Positions 52,898-63,281 are shown, counted from the first letter of the stretch. The stretch is 64,000 bases of DNA from Pararheinheimera marina (GCF_042654345.1 NZ_JBHSGB010000006.1:1-64000); one strand, 5' to 3'. Notes: generated by a model from the letters alone, not told the origin. A program made the numbers and translations.

Positions 52898-53662
52898 TTA
52901 GGGTTTGGCAATAATCACGTCATACTGCACCAACTGTGGTACCCGTTGTTGCAGTTCGGTTTCAATTTGATCCAACTCAGTCAGCCGCTGGCAAAATAAC
53001 GCCGACTTCTGCTCCAGCTCACCGGCTTTCTGATCCAGGCCACTGTTAATTTTACTGACCAGTTCACCCAGTGGTTGCCAGTTCGGGCTTTCGGTGCGCT
53101 CAAAGTTATCGTCGCTCTGACGTAATGCATCCCGCAGCGCTTCCCACACAGCGCCAACCGTTTGTTTAGCCAGGTTTTTTAGCTGATGTTTCAGCTCACC
53201 ATGTAAGAAGGAATCCAGTTCATGAAGACTTTGCGGTGCCAGGTAAAAATGGTCACCACTGCGAACAAAACGGGAAGTCAGTTGGTAGGTTGATTCGCGG
53301 ATCAGCTGTTGCCATTCTTCCTGCTGCGAACTATCGCCCAGGCCTGACAACATACTTTCAATGGCGCTCAGACCAAGCTCTACCCCATCCACTGCGATGC
53401 CCACCACCTCAGGCACAAACTTACGCAGCAAATGGGAATAACGTTGCAATAACTCCTGCTCTTCTGCCGTCAGCGTGATCCACTCTCCCCGGATAAACAG
53501 CTGTTTGTCGTTATTGATCTGAAAGGCGGTGCGGTTGGCCGTTTGTACCCGGATTTGCTCAGGCGAAATTAAAATACCATGACGAAACGCCATGGCACAT
53601 TCATCGGCCCAGCTCGAGCCGCTTATCACCAGACAGACCATCATCAACCAACGCACGGGCAT
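52898..53662 (-). CDS. yggN: YggN-like DUF2884 periplasmic protein
   Basis: 254 residues with a signal peptide (to about GSSWA-D). ECAMAFRHGILISPEQIRV and LFIRGEWITLTAEEQELLQRYS match DUF2884/YggN, as does the helical remainder LGLSAIESMLSG. The function is unknown. In E. coli yggN lies in the same region as yggS-hemW. Confidence 0.85.
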   Translation of the reverse strand: MPVRWLMMVCLVISGSSWADECAMAFRHGILISPEQIRVQTANRTAFQINNDKQLFIRGEWITLTAEEQELLQRYSHLLRKFVPEVVGIAVDGVELGLSAIESMLSGLGDSSQQEEWQQLIRESTYQLTSRFVRSGDHFYLAPQSLHELDSFLHGELKHQLKNLAKQTVGAVWEALRDALRQSDDNFERTESPNWQPLGELVSKINSGLDQKAGELEQKSALFCQRLTELDQIETELQQRVPQLVQYDVIIAKP

Positions 53663-53751
53663 GCTCCTTCAGATTTCACACGCCGAGCTTAACGGAAGTG
53701 CAGCATAAAAGCAGCCTGTCTTGGCGCACAGAGTCCGTTATTTATCGCCAG

Positions 53752-54264
53752 TTACTCGTCACTGAAGCGAACCAAGCGGACATACAACTGCGCATTTTTG
53801 GTTTTCAGGTTATTTTTTCCACTGTACATCGCAACAGCAAAGGCCTGATTGGCTTCATTGGCCGCTGTGGTGCCAGTCCAGATATTTTCACTGTTGGCAC
53901 CAGGGAACAGACTTAACCGCAAGGCTGGGTCGACACAACCCCGATTAATAATGCTCTGCACTTCTTTTGCATTGGGTAAACGCCAACTGCTGAAACCACC
54001 TAAATCCTGACGGGCACTTTCCAATAAAGCGTCCGCCCAGGTCAGCTGCTGCGGATTACCCGTGCAACTTTTGCTGCTGCTGTCCCAGCTCTGGCCAACC
54101 AGGCAAGCCGACCACAGCAGCCGGGTTTTACTGTCCAAAACCGTGCCGTCACTATTCAGAGTGAACTGGCTGAAGTCGATGGCATCTTCAATGGTGCTGT
54201 AACAAATCTGCGCTGCCTGTAATGGCAGACTCAAGCTCAGCGCCAACATCAATGTGAATTTCAT
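53752..54264 (-). CDS. Lcl C-terminal domain (DUF1566) exported protein
   Basis: 170 residues with a signal peptide (to about LQA-AQI). The DUF1566/Lcl_C pattern is clear: GTVLDSKTRLLWSACLVGQSW, LTWADALLES, WRLPNAKEVQSIIN, NIWTGTTAANEAN and the closing YVRLVR. Lcl domains are named from a collagen-like adhesin of Legionella. It lies 9 bases after the larger Lcl lipoprotein gene, so the two form an operon. Confidence 0.85.
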   Translation of the reverse strand: MKFTLMLALSLSLPLQAAQICYSTIEDAIDFSQFTLNSDGTVLDSKTRLLWSACLVGQSWDSSSKSCTGNPQQLTWADALLESARQDLGGFSSWRLPNAKEVQSIINRGCVDPALRLSLFPGANSENIWTGTTAANEANQAFAVAMYSGKNNLKTKNAQLYVRLVRFSDE

Positions 54265-54273
54265 CTCGCACTC

Positions 54274-55947
54274 CTAAGGGCTTCTGACCAGGCGAACATA
54301 GCCCAGCTGAGATACTTGTTTCGGTAAGCTGTTGTCATTGCCATTCTGGATATTAAACACCCAGGCTGAAATACCGCCGCCGCCTTCTGCACTGGTTTCG
54401 CTGGTCCAGTAATACAGATTGTTTTGCAACGTTAACGCGGGTTCATAGCGGAAAAACGATGGGTCCAGTAAGTGCGCCTGGCCACGGCGGCTAAAATCGG
54501 CCAGCGACATCAGCTCAATCAGCGTCGGCAAGCGCCAATTAGACCCACCACAATAAACAGCGGCGTTCACTTCATCGACAAAGGTCTGAGTGCCGCAATC
54601 TGAGGCGCTGGGGCAGCTGCTTTGTGCTGGCGCTGCGACACCTGCAACATCACCGTTCCCTTCTGCAGAGTTAACAAAGCTGTATCTGTTGTTAGCGGCC
54701 CTTAAGGTGGTATTCGGTGCAGCGGCCAGCACCGGTTCTTTCAGTTCCCAAATAAGCCCAGTGACATTATCCCGCACACAAGAAAAGTCAGTGGCGTCAT
54801 CCGAGACTTCATCGCCGTTTTCATCCAGCTTGGTAAAGTCAAATGCATGCTCACCCCGGCCAATTTTGCGTAAATAGGGGATCACCGCGTCCCGGCCGTG
54901 ATCGGCATCCTGACGGGGAAAGGCTGCATTGCCACAAGGAATGGCCGCGCTCAGGTCGTAACACTCTGTCATGCCAGTATCAGGCAGACTGCCCAGCACC
55001 GCATTGACCACAGAAACAATGACGGTGTCTGTGGCCTGCCTCGATGCACTGTCCGTCACGGTCAGCCGCAGTTCAATCTCCGACGTGCCAGCCACATCCG
55101 GTGCGATAAAACTGGCCAGACATTGGTTAGCATTTTGCAGCACCAGACTCTGGCCACGGACCTGACTCCAGCTGCAGCTGAAACTGCCTGCACTACTTTG
55201 TGAGCCGCTGCCATCCAGTTGCACCAGGGAAAACTCCCGCACCTGCTGATCGGCTCCTGCATAGGCATAGACTGTGGTGGAACTGGCCCGGACAGGCACT
55301 TTAATTTCAGTGCTGTGACTGCTGTTTTCATCGTCAGTCACGGTCAGCTTAAAGCCAAGATCAGTGGCACTGCTCACCAAAGGCGCGGTAAAGCTGGCGA
55401 CCTTACTGCTGGCACCAGCTAATACCACAGTGGGGCCTGAGACTTGCTGCCAGCTATAGCTGCTGATACTGCCGTCTGCATCGGGGTCATAAGAAGACGC
55501 TGCAGAGAGTTCGACCTGCTGACCCAATGCCACAGGAACAATGGAGGGTTTGGTTAACTGGGCCACAGCAACTGGTGCGGTGTTGACCGGCAGAACTTTC
55601 ACCTGCACTTCATCGGTACGTACCAAGCCCGACGGGCTGGTGTAACTGACCTGGAACGCCAATACTAATTCGGTTTTAGTGGTGGGAGCCGTCAGAGTTA
55701 CACTGGCCGTCGTGGCGGGCATGCCTGTCAGGGTGGTGCCGGTCAACTGACGCCAGCTAAAGCTGCCGCCGGTGGGGTCGGCGACCGCGGTCAGTGTGAA
55801 GCTGTTGCGCTCATTCACGCTTTGATCTGTCCCTGCGTTCACACTGGCAAGGCTTGTTTCCGTGCCACTGTCATCACCACCACCACCGCCACAGGCCAGT
55901 AATAGCGCACTCACGCTTAGCACTAATACGATATTTTTTATATTCAT
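54274..55947 (-). CDS. Surface lipoprotein with PKD-like repeats and an Lcl domain
   Basis: 557 residues. The lipobox LLLAC is followed by a Gly-Asp linker. Three PKD/Ig-like repeats follow (about 35-120, 125-220 and 225-315), each with the SWxQ(V/L)xG and VTD motifs (SYSWQQVSGPTVVLAG; FKLTVTDDENS). The C-terminal half is an Lcl_C domain: NVTGLIWELKEP, NWRLPTLIELMSLAD, YYWTSETSA and YVRLVRS. It is likely exposed on the outer membrane and adhesive (inference). Confidence 0.87.
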   Translation of the reverse strand: MNIKNIVLVLSVSALLLACGGGGGDDSGTETSLASVNAGTDQSVNERNSFTLTAVADPTGGSFSWRQLTGTTLTGMPATTASVTLTAPTTKTELVLAFQVSYTSPSGLVRTDEVQVKVLPVNTAPVAVAQLTKPSIVPVALGQQVELSAASSYDPDADGSISSYSWQQVSGPTVVLAGASSKVASFTAPLVSSATDLGFKLTVTDDENSSHSTEIKVPVRASSTTVYAYAGADQQVREFSLVQLDGSGSQSSAGSFSCSWSQVRGQSLVLQNANQCLASFIAPDVAGTSEIELRLTVTDSASRQATDTVIVSVVNAVLGSLPDTGMTECYDLSAAIPCGNAAFPRQDADHGRDAVIPYLRKIGRGEHAFDFTKLDENGDEVSDDATDFSCVRDNVTGLIWELKEPVLAAAPNTTLRAANNRYSFVNSAEGNGDVAGVAAPAQSSCPSASDCGTQTFVDEVNAAVYCGGSNWRLPTLIELMSLADFSRRGQAHLLDPSFFRYEPALTLQNNLYYWTSETSAEGGGGISAWVFNIQNGNDNSLPKQVSQLGYVRLVRSP

Positions 55948-56061
55948 TCAGCTCTAATCCTTTGCACTGGCCAGCAGTCAGCCAATTGACACCTTAGGTT
56001 CAGAAACGTAATGAAGCAATAATCAGACCAACGTCAGAGTTCATCCCTGCGCTGACTGAAA

Positions 56062-57735
56062 TTACAGGAAGGCCTCCACCACTACCCCCTGATCGCTCAG
56101 ACGGATCCGTGATGGGCCATACTCACGGCGGGTACGTGTCAGTTCCTGTCCAATCTGGCACTCAACACCGGTAAAGAGTTTCTGTCGTGCTTCGACAGCG
56201 ACAGCCAGCAATAATTGGCGGCGATTTTCTTCCAACTGCTTAATATCGGCAATAAAGGCGGCAGCAATACGCCGCTGCTCTTCGTAGTCCTTGACCATGG
56301 CTGTCAGTTGTTCCAGCACCGCAGGTGAACGTTCCATTTGCTTCATCTGCTCAACGTGCGTTTTAATTTCTTCCATCTCGCCTTTCAGTTCGAGCAAGGT
56401 TGTTTTAAGCACGCTCTGCTTTTCCAGAATAGGATCCATCAGACGGTTTAAACGGATTTTCAACAGGCTGCCGGACAGCGCGCCAAGCTCACCGCATTTG
56501 AGGCTACTGCCGAGGTAATAACTGCCACCAACGATTTTGCCATTGATCTTATCAGGCGCGCCAGCCAACACCTCCGACGCCTGCACATCACAATGCAGCA
56601 ATTGTTTCGTTGCATTGAGCAGGCCATCACATTCAAACTGAACGTACTGCGCAAGCGTGCACTGAATATTGCCTTTGGCGCGGATCACCGTGCTCAGTTG
56701 AGCACTGTGATCGTCGTTAATCTGATGGCCAATGGCGGCACCACCAATACTGACATCACCACCGGACTCCAGCAAAGTGCCTTCAAACACACCTTTGATA
56801 AATACATTGCCGCCCGCCACGACTTTCATCGCTTCGGCCACATCGCCATTAATCACTACAGCGCCTTTGAAAATAATATGCCCGGTACTGGCGTCCACTT
56901 TGCTGCAGACAAAGACCTCGTCCACTGTGACCGCTGCTTCAAGCAAGCGAGGCATGCCATCTCTGACCGCCAACAGCACATTGGAGTCGTCAGCACTGAC
57001 TTCGGCACCATCACCGGCTCCCCAGGGTTTCTCCTGCCCATCCAGCGCCTGCAGCGCCTTGCCTGTGACCGTCATCCCCGACTTGCCTTTGGTCGGCGGC
57101 ATACGCCGCATCAGAATATCTCCGGCTTTCACCGACGCAATCACACCGAAATCCCGTAAGTCGACTTTTCCTTCGCTTTGGGCGACAGGTTTGCGGATAC
57201 GATTGCCCATATCGCTGATTAAGGGTTCAAAAAACGAGTCTTTACCGGCTTCTGCGTGTCGGCCAATGGCAATAACCGCCCGCACTTTGCTGCCGGCATC
57301 TGCCCTGCTGGCATGTGCAACCAGTTGTAAGATCTGTTCTTTTTGAAAACCGAAGACAATACCTGCTTCCTGCCCAGCTTTCACCACATCATTGGCGGAC
57401 ACAGGTTGTCCGCCAAATGCGGCAATAATTTCGGCAGTAGCGGACATGGCATCATCGGACAGCATGATGTTCAGAATGGCAGGTTTGCGCTGTGCAACCT
57501 TGTATTTGAGGACATAGCCTTCGCTCTGAAGCTGTTGTTTGATTTTCTGCTGGATTTGCTTGTATTCGACGACAAGATTGCTCAGTTGGTCGAGCAGTAT
57601 CAGACAACGGCCATAACCGGCCTGTTCTAACTGTTCTTTGATAGTGGCATCACTGATATCAGTCAACGAGACTGGTATTTCAACAAAGACCAAATCGTCT
57701 TTCAGACTAAACTGACAAGCAATGGCGTCTAGCAT
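56062..57735 (-). CDS. FapA family protein (DUF342)
   Basis: 557 residues. The long FapA core holds KAGDILMRRMPPTKGKSGMTVTGK, the repeated beta-helix GAVVINGDVAEAMKVVAGGNVFIKG-type segment and IRAKGNIQCTLAQYVQFE. A coiled coil follows (LLELKGEMEEIKTHVEQMKQM). In Vibrio vulnificus FapA links glucose uptake to flagellation; other members are uncharacterised polymer-like proteins. AGGA lies 5 bases before the ATG at 57735; a longer frame adds 19 residues without support. Confidence 0.9.
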   Translation of the reverse strand: MLDAIACQFSLKDDLVFVEIPVSLTDISDATIKEQLEQAGYGRCLILLDQLSNLVVEYKQIQQKIKQQLQSEGYVLKYKVAQRKPAILNIMLSDDAMSATAEIIAAFGGQPVSANDVVKAGQEAGIVFGFQKEQILQLVAHASRADAGSKVRAVIAIGRHAEAGKDSFFEPLISDMGNRIRKPVAQSEGKVDLRDFGVIASVKAGDILMRRMPPTKGKSGMTVTGKALQALDGQEKPWGAGDGAEVSADDSNVLLAVRDGMPRLLEAAVTVDEVFVCSKVDASTGHIIFKGAVVINGDVAEAMKVVAGGNVFIKGVFEGTLLESGGDVSIGGAAIGHQINDDHSAQLSTVIRAKGNIQCTLAQYVQFECDGLLNATKQLLHCDVQASEVLAGAPDKINGKIVGGSYYLGSSLKCGELGALSGSLLKIRLNRLMDPILEKQSVLKTTLLELKGEMEEIKTHVEQMKQMERSPAVLEQLTAMVKDYEEQRRIAAAFIADIKQLEENRRQLLLAVAVEARQKLFTGVECQIGQELTRTRREYGPSRIRLSDQGVVVEAFL

Positions 57736-57809
57736 AAAGGTCCTACAACCAGAAAAACCACCTGATACCAAAGGCGGTTCTGTGTTTAACAACCGGACTC
57801 AGCAGAGGG

Positions 57810-58145
57810 TTAAATGTAGTTTTCCTGATGAATACGGATAAACAAATCTGTACCTACTTTACTGTAGTCAACTTTATATTCTTTATTATTAAGCGCTTGT
57901 ACAAACAGCAGGGTCTTGTTTTCACCAAATACATCACTGCTTGAAATATCAACCATTTCTAAATACCGCGCTTTAGCGTCGGCTTTGTTGGCTGGCAACT
58001 CTTCGTCAAATATTCTCACCCCATGACGGGTGGCCACAATGACCGGGTCGTTGTTGTCATTCACGATCACTAAATCCACCTTTTTTTGCTTATGGATTAA
58101 TGTGTTACGACCACTGACCAGAAAAGGCTTTTCATAATTATTCAT
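57810..58145 (-). CDS. Small hypothetical protein
   Basis: 111 residues without signal or membrane segment, beginning MNNYEKPFLVSGRNTLIHKQ. It is rich in Asn, Asp and Lys and has short beta-type stretches (KVDLVIVNDNNDPVIVATRH). No family is recognised. It lies 74 bases upstream of the FapA-type gene on the same strand and may share its transcript. AT content is above that of its neighbours. Confidence 0.65.
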   Translation of the reverse strand: MNNYEKPFLVSGRNTLIHKQKKVDLVIVNDNNDPVIVATRHGVRIFDEELPANKADAKARYLEMVDISSSDVFGENKTLLFVQALNNKEYKVDYSKVGTDLFIRIHQENYI

Positions 58146-58209
58146 AACAAAATTACCGTGTACTCACTTATTTTTTCACCGCCATTATGATACAGCAGGA
58201 TGCAGGTGT

Positions 58210-58878
58210 CTAGGTGACTGTATTCTCTGAATATTGTAGCCGAAGCTGATTGATAGTCCGGCAAAAAAACTGTGGATTTTCTCCCAGTGCATTCAGAGGA
58301 ATATAGAGATCAAATCCAATCAGTTGTCGGAGCGTCTGCATGCGCGATCCAAACATTCCTATCACCCCTTTATACACTTTCCCTTCCACCTGACAAGGGT
58401 TAGTTTCGAGCAGAAAGGCGGATGGGCATTGGCCAGTCGGACAGTTTTGCCCGACCGCACTTAACAACAGGTTACGCTGCTCCATCAGCAGCGCCACCGC
58501 CAGACGCGGACTCAGCCTTGCTAAAAACGGGCTTTGCACTTTGAGCTTTATTCCAATATAGGCAAGTTCTCTGCCATTGAGTTCAGGCACAGAAACCAGG
58601 CTGAATTCTTGCCAGGGTAGCAACCACTGGCCTTTACGATGGTAAAAGGTCAGCCCCTGTTCAGTGGCTTCAAGCACCAGCCAGGGTTCAGTCAGACGGG
58701 CATAAGCCAGCACCAGCGCCACCACACATGCCAACAGCAACATGGCCCATGCGGTTGCGGGCAACCAGTCCCGAAACAGCAACAGCGCCAGCAGCCACAG
58801 CAATAAAAGGCCGCAGGACCAGAGCAATAAACTGGCGCCACCTTTGGCGGTTTTCGCCTGAAACTGCAACGGGGTCAT
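58210..58878 (-). CDS. DUF2982-like membrane protein
   Basis: 222 residues from the ATG at 58878 (frame open to 58947). Two N-terminal membrane helices (LLLWSCGLLLLWLLALLLF and TAWAMLLLACVVALVLAYA) are followed by a PH-like soluble domain (LVLEATEQGLTFYHRKGQWLLPWQEF) and the closing FDLYIPLNALGENPQFFCRTINQLR. This recalls DUF2982 of Vibrio and Shewanella, with moderate certainty. The role is unknown. Confidence 0.72.
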   Translation of the reverse strand: MTPLQFQAKTAKGGASLLLWSCGLLLLWLLALLLFRDWLPATAWAMLLLACVVALVLAYARLTEPWLVLEATEQGLTFYHRKGQWLLPWQEFSLVSVPELNGRELAYIGIKLKVQSPFLARLSPRLAVALLMEQRNLLLSAVGQNCPTGQCPSAFLLETNPCQVEGKVYKGVIGMFGSRMQTLRQLIGFDLYIPLNALGENPQFFCRTINQLRLQYSENTVT

Positions 58879-59082
58879 GCGCTGTACCACCAATAAAACA
58901 ACAACATGGCCAGCGCCCAAATGATAAGAAACCGCATATTCAGGCAAAACTGACAGGTTTTTTCTGACATTATCTCTCCAATACGACCAATACCTGAGTC
59001 ACTGCGATAACAGGGCATACGGAATGGCTATTCTTCCCTACAATAACCCGGCTTTACAAAAATAAACAAAAACGGAGTACAA

Positions 59083-60135
59083 GTGGTGCAAAAAAACTCT
59101 CGGCTGATTTGGTTGATGCTGGTCGGAATGGCTGCATTTATTGGCTATTTAATTCTACAAAATCAAACAATTAAAAAAGAATCTTCAGCCAAAAGCACAG
59201 TGGTACAGGTGAAATCCCAAACGGCTGAGTTAAGCAATTTAAAACGCCAGGTGCAGAGTTTGGGCACTGTGCTGGCCAGTGAATCCATCCAGGTCGTCAG
59301 CAATGCCAGCGATTACATCACGGTACTGAATATTAATGAAGGCCAGACGGTCGAAAAAGGCGCGCTGCTGGTGCAATTGCACGACGTGGAAGAACGGGCC
59401 AGAGTGGCGGAGTTAACGGCTCAGCTGACCGAACAAAAACGTCAGCTGGACAGATTAAAGAACTTGACCCGCACCCAGGCCTCAGCTCAGTCATTGCTGG
59501 ACGAACAACAAGCCAAAGTGAACACCACACTGGCACAGCTGGATGCAGTCAAAGCCCGCCTCAATGATTTAACTATTAAAGCGCCGTTCAGTGGTGTACT
59601 GGGCCTGCGTCGCGTCAGCCAGGGTGCTTATGTCAGTGCAGGCACTGTGCTGACCACGCTGGATGATTTAAGCCAGGTGCGCGTCGAATTCAGCGTTGCC
59701 GAACAGTATCTGGCCCAGTTAAAACCTGGTATGCAGGTGAGCAGCGACAGCGTGGCTTATCCGGGCCAGCCGTTTGAGGGCCAGATTAAAGCCATTGATA
59801 CCCGACTGGACCCGATCAGCCGCTCAGTGCGGGTACACGCCATGGTGCCAAACCCGGACCAAAAATTACGTCCGGGCATGCTGCTGACCGTGAAAGTCAC
59901 ACTGGATCAGCAACCGGCCATTCAGATCTCAGAAAAAGCGCTGGTCCCCCTGAAAAACAAACAGTATGTCTATGTGATTCAGCCGGATAACACAGTGGTT
60001 CAGACCGAAGTCGAAATCGGTCAGCGCCTGCCTGGCCTGGTGGAAATCAGTCAGGGTCTGACCCCGGGTCAACAGGTGGTCGTCGAAGGCACACAAAAAC
60101 TCCAGACAGGTACGTCTGTGACCGTGGTGGAGTAA
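59083..60135 (+). CDS. RND efflux periplasmic adaptor (membrane fusion protein)
   Basis: 350 residues starting with GTG (GGAG 5 bases upstream). It has a non-cleaved N-terminal anchor (LIWLMLVGMAAFIGYLIL), a biotinyl/lipoyl half motif INEGQTVEKGALLVQL, an alpha-hairpin with AELTAQLTEQKRQLDRLKNL, then IKAPFSGVLGLRRVSQGAYV and the beta-barrel RLDPISRSVRVHAMVPN. It belongs to the HlyD/AcrA superfamily and is encoded 3 bases before its RND pump. Confidence 0.95.
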   Translation: MVQKNSRLIWLMLVGMAAFIGYLILQNQTIKKESSAKSTVVQVKSQTAELSNLKRQVQSLGTVLASESIQVVSNASDYITVLNINEGQTVEKGALLVQLHDVEERARVAELTAQLTEQKRQLDRLKNLTRTQASAQSLLDEQQAKVNTTLAQLDAVKARLNDLTIKAPFSGVLGLRRVSQGAYVSAGTVLTTLDDLSQVRVEFSVAEQYLAQLKPGMQVSSDSVAYPGQPFEGQIKAIDTRLDPISRSVRVHAMVPNPDQKLRPGMLLTVKVTLDQQPAIQISEKALVPLKNKQYVYVIQPDNTVVQTEVEIGQRLPGLVEISQGLTPGQQVVVEGTQKLQTGTSVTVVE

Positions 60136-60138
60136 GTT

Positions 60139-63100
60139 ATGTGGTTATCTGATGTCTCAGTGAAACGTCCTGTCTTTGCGACAGTGATGAACCTGCTCCT
60201 GCTGATCTTCGGTATCGTCTGCTTTAGCATGCTGCCGCTGCGCGAGTTTCCCGATATTGACTCGCCTATCGTCACTGTCAGCACCGATTACCCTGGTGCG
60301 TCGGCAGAAATTGTGGAAACCAAAATTACCCAGCCGATTGAAGATCGGATCTCCGGGGTGGAAGGCATTAAGAACATCACGTCGAACAGCCGTGATGGCC
60401 GCTCCAATGTCACCATCGAGTTTAATATCAACCGCGATATAGACGCCGCCGCCAATGATGTGCGGGAACGGGTGTCCCGTATTCTGGATAATCTGCCCGA
60501 CCAGGCCTACCCGCCCGAAGTCTTTAAAGCCGATGGCGACGACGACACCATTGCCTGGTTTGTACTGAACAGCGAGACCATGACCAGTCTGGAGCTGTCC
60601 GACTATGCCGACCGCTACATTGTCGAACGTTTTTCGGTGGTCGACGGGGTGGCGCGTATTCAGATTGGTGGCGAACGCCGGTATGCCATGCGAATTTGGC
60701 TGGACAAAGACGCCATGGCCGCCCGTGGCGTCACAGTGCAGGACATTGAAACTGTGCTGCGCAATGAAAACGTCGAGCTGCCGGCCGGCGAAATTAAATC
60801 GCAGGAACGGGACTTTACCGTGCGGGTGGTACGCACCTACAAAACCCAGCAGGATTTCCGCCGTCTGGCGATTAAACGCGGCGCCGACAATTACATTGTG
60901 CGCTTAGGCGAAGTCGCCAATGTGATTTTAAGTTCGGAAGACGAAGAAAGTGAATTCCGTGGCGACGGCAAAAACCTGCTTGGCATCGGCATTATTAAAC
61001 AGTCCAAGGCCAATACGCTGGATGTGGTGCGTAATGCCCGCGCTGAGATGGAGAAAATTAAAGAAAGCCTGCCCGCCGGCACCACCATTGAACCAGGCTA
61101 TGATTCGTCGCTCTTTATCGCCGAATCCATTCATGAGGTGTACAACACGCTCGCCATCGCGATGCTGATGGTGGTGTTGGTGATCTTCATGTTCCTTGGC
61201 AACCTGCGCGCGACCTTTATTCCGGCCATTACGGTGCCTGTCGCACTGGTGGCCGCCGTGACCGTGCTGTTTGCGCTGGATTTCTCCATTAACCTGCTGA
61301 CCCTGCTGGCCATGGTGCTGGCGATAGGTCTGGTGGTGGACGACTCCATCGTGGTGCTGGAGAATATTTACCGCCGCATTGAGCAAGGCGAAGCGCCACT
61401 GCTTGCGGCTTATCGCGGTACCCGCGAAGTTGGTTTTGCCGTTATCGCCACCACCCTGGTGCTGATTTCAGTCTTTGTGCCTTTGGTCTTTATGCAAGGC
61501 GAGCTGGGGAAACTTTTTACCGAATTTGCGCTGGCCGTTGCGGCGGCCGTGGCCTTCTCCGCATTGACCGCCCTCACCCTCTCACCAATGCTGGCCAGTA
61601 AACTACTGAAACACCAAAAACGCGAGTCGCGCTTCAGTGCTGCCATGCACAAAGGCTTTCATGCGCTGGAAGCCGGTTACCGCAACCAGCTGGAAATGGT
61701 GACTCAAACACGCTGGCCCACCTTTGCCGTGCTGCTGCTCAGTCTGGTCGCCAGCGTGCTGCTGCTCAAAATGCTGCCAGGTGAGCTGGCACCGCAAGAA
61801 GACCGCGGCACCTTCTTCGTCAATATGAATGGTGCTGAAGGCGCCAGCTATCAGAACAACAGCAAAAACATGCGGTTGATTGAAGATGTGCTGATGCCCT
61901 ACTACCAGAATGGTGAATTTAACCGCTTGTTGATCCGGGTACCTGGCTGGGGCAACAGTGGCGGCGTCGCGATTGTCGGCACTGAGAACTGGAATAATGG
62001 CAAACGCCGCACCTCGGAACTGATGCAGGAAGTGGCTGGCAAGCTGAATGAACTGCCGGATATCAAAGCCTTTACCTTTATGCGCAGTGGCTTAGGCGGC
62101 GGCCGCGGTGGTGGCCGTCCTGTGCAGTTCGTGATTCAGGGCAACACCTATGAAGAGCTGTCGCGCTGGCGGGATATTGTGCTGGAAAAAGCAGCCGCCA
62201 ATCCAAACCTGCAAATGTTGGATCATGACTACAAAGAGACGGTGCCGCAGGTGCTGGTTGAAATTAACAGTGAACGCGCCGCCGACTTAGGCATCTCGGT
62301 TGGCGCCGTAGGACGGGCGTTAGAAGCCATGTTGGGCGGCCGTCGTGTCACCACCTTCCTCGACCGCGGCAAAGAATATGATGTGCTGCTCGAAGGCGAA
62401 GACAAAGACTTTGCCCGCCCCGGCGCTATCAGCAATGTCTATGTGCGTGCCACTGAGTCTGGTCAGTTGATCCCGCTGGACAACCTGGTCACCTTAAAAG
62501 AAGAAGCCACGACTTCGGCACTGAACCGCTACAACAGAATGCGTGCTGTCACTATTACCGCAGGTCTGGCACCCGGCTATAGCCTGGGCGAAGCGCTGGA
62601 GTTTCTGGAAACCGTGGTGAAAGAGAATATCGAAGGCACCGTTGGTATCGACTATAAAAACGAGTCCTTGCTGTACAAAGAAAGCGGCGAATCCACAGCA
62701 CTGATCTTTATGCTGGCCTTATTGGTGACCTACCTGGTACTGGCGGCTCAATTCGAAAGCTTTATTCACCCGCTGGTGATTATGTTGACGGTGCCGCTGG
62801 GATTAGTCGGTGCGCTGGCTGGTTTGTATCTGGCCGGGATGACGCTGAATATCTACAGCCAGATTGGTCTGGTGATGCTGATTGGTCTGGTGGCGAAAAA
62901 CGGCATTCTGATTGTCGAATTCGCCAACCAGTTGCGCGATGCCGGTGTGGCCTTTGAAGAGGCGATCAAAAGAGCAGCAGCGCTGCGCTTACGCCCTATC
63001 GTAATGACCGCCTTTACCACAGTGATGAGCGCAATCCCGCTGATCGTCACCACAGGGCCGGGCTCAGAAAGCCGGATGGTGATTGGGATGGTGATTTTTG

Positions 63101-63246
63101 CCGGCGTTGGCATTGCCACCTTACTGACCATTTACGTGGTGCCTGTGGCCTATATGGTGCTGGCGAAACACACCGGCTCTCCGGAGCAGTTGAGCCGGGA
63201 GCTGGACATACTGGAGCAACAAGCCGGGCCGGAAAAGCTGGATTAA
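60139..63246 (+). CDS. RND family efflux permease (HAE-1 type)
   Basis: 1035 residues, the usual length for AcrB-like pumps. WLSDVSVKRPVFATVMNLLL opens it, LREFPDIDSPIVTVSTDYPGA follows, and TM4 carries the proton-relay aspartates in LAIGLVVDDSIVVLENIYR. GGGRGGGRPVQFVIQG, GYSLGEAL and the C-terminal LIGLVAKNGILIVEFANQ complete the pattern. Substrates are not predictable; no outer-membrane factor gene is adjacent. The native terminator downstream was split by a MITE. Confidence 0.95.
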   Translation: MWLSDVSVKRPVFATVMNLLLLIFGIVCFSMLPLREFPDIDSPIVTVSTDYPGASAEIVETKITQPIEDRISGVEGIKNITSNSRDGRSNVTIEFNINRDIDAAANDVRERVSRILDNLPDQAYPPEVFKADGDDDTIAWFVLNSETMTSLELSDYADRYIVERFSVVDGVARIQIGGERRYAMRIWLDKDAMAARGVTVQDIETVLRNENVELPAGEIKSQERDFTVRVVRTYKTQQDFRRLAIKRGADNYIVRLGEVANVILSSEDEESEFRGDGKNLLGIGIIKQSKANTLDVVRNARAEMEKIKESLPAGTTIEPGYDSSLFIAESIHEVYNTLAIAMLMVVLVIFMFLGNLRATFIPAITVPVALVAAVTVLFALDFSINLLTLLAMVLAIGLVVDDSIVVLENIYRRIEQGEAPLLAAYRGTREVGFAVIATTLVLISVFVPLVFMQGELGKLFTEFALAVAAAVAFSALTALTLSPMLASKLLKHQKRESRFSAAMHKGFHALEAGYRNQLEMVTQTRWPTFAVLLLSLVASVLLLKMLPGELAPQEDRGTFFVNMNGAEGASYQNNSKNMRLIEDVLMPYYQNGEFNRLLIRVPGWGNSGGVAIVGTENWNNGKRRTSELMQEVAGKLNELPDIKAFTFMRSGLGGGRGGGRPVQFVIQGNTYEELSRWRDIVLEKAAANPNLQMLDHDYKETVPQVLVEINSERAADLGISVGAVGRALEAMLGGRRVTTFLDRGKEYDVLLEGEDKDFARPGAISNVYVRATESGQLIPLDNLVTLKEEATTSALNRYNRMRAVTITAGLAPGYSLGEALEFLETVVKENIEGTVGIDYKNESLLYKESGESTALIFMLALLVTYLVLAAQFESFIHPLVIMLTVPLGLVGALAGLYLAGMTLNIYSQIGLVMLIGLVAKNGILIVEFANQLRDAGVAFEEAIKRAAALRLRPIVMTAFTTVMSAIPLIVTTGPGSESRMVIGMVIFAGVGIATLLTIYVVPVAYMVLAKHTGSPEQLSRELDILEQQAGPEKLD

Positions 63247-63281
63247 CAGCGACAAAGAAGCAAAAAAAGCCGTCTGTTGAC

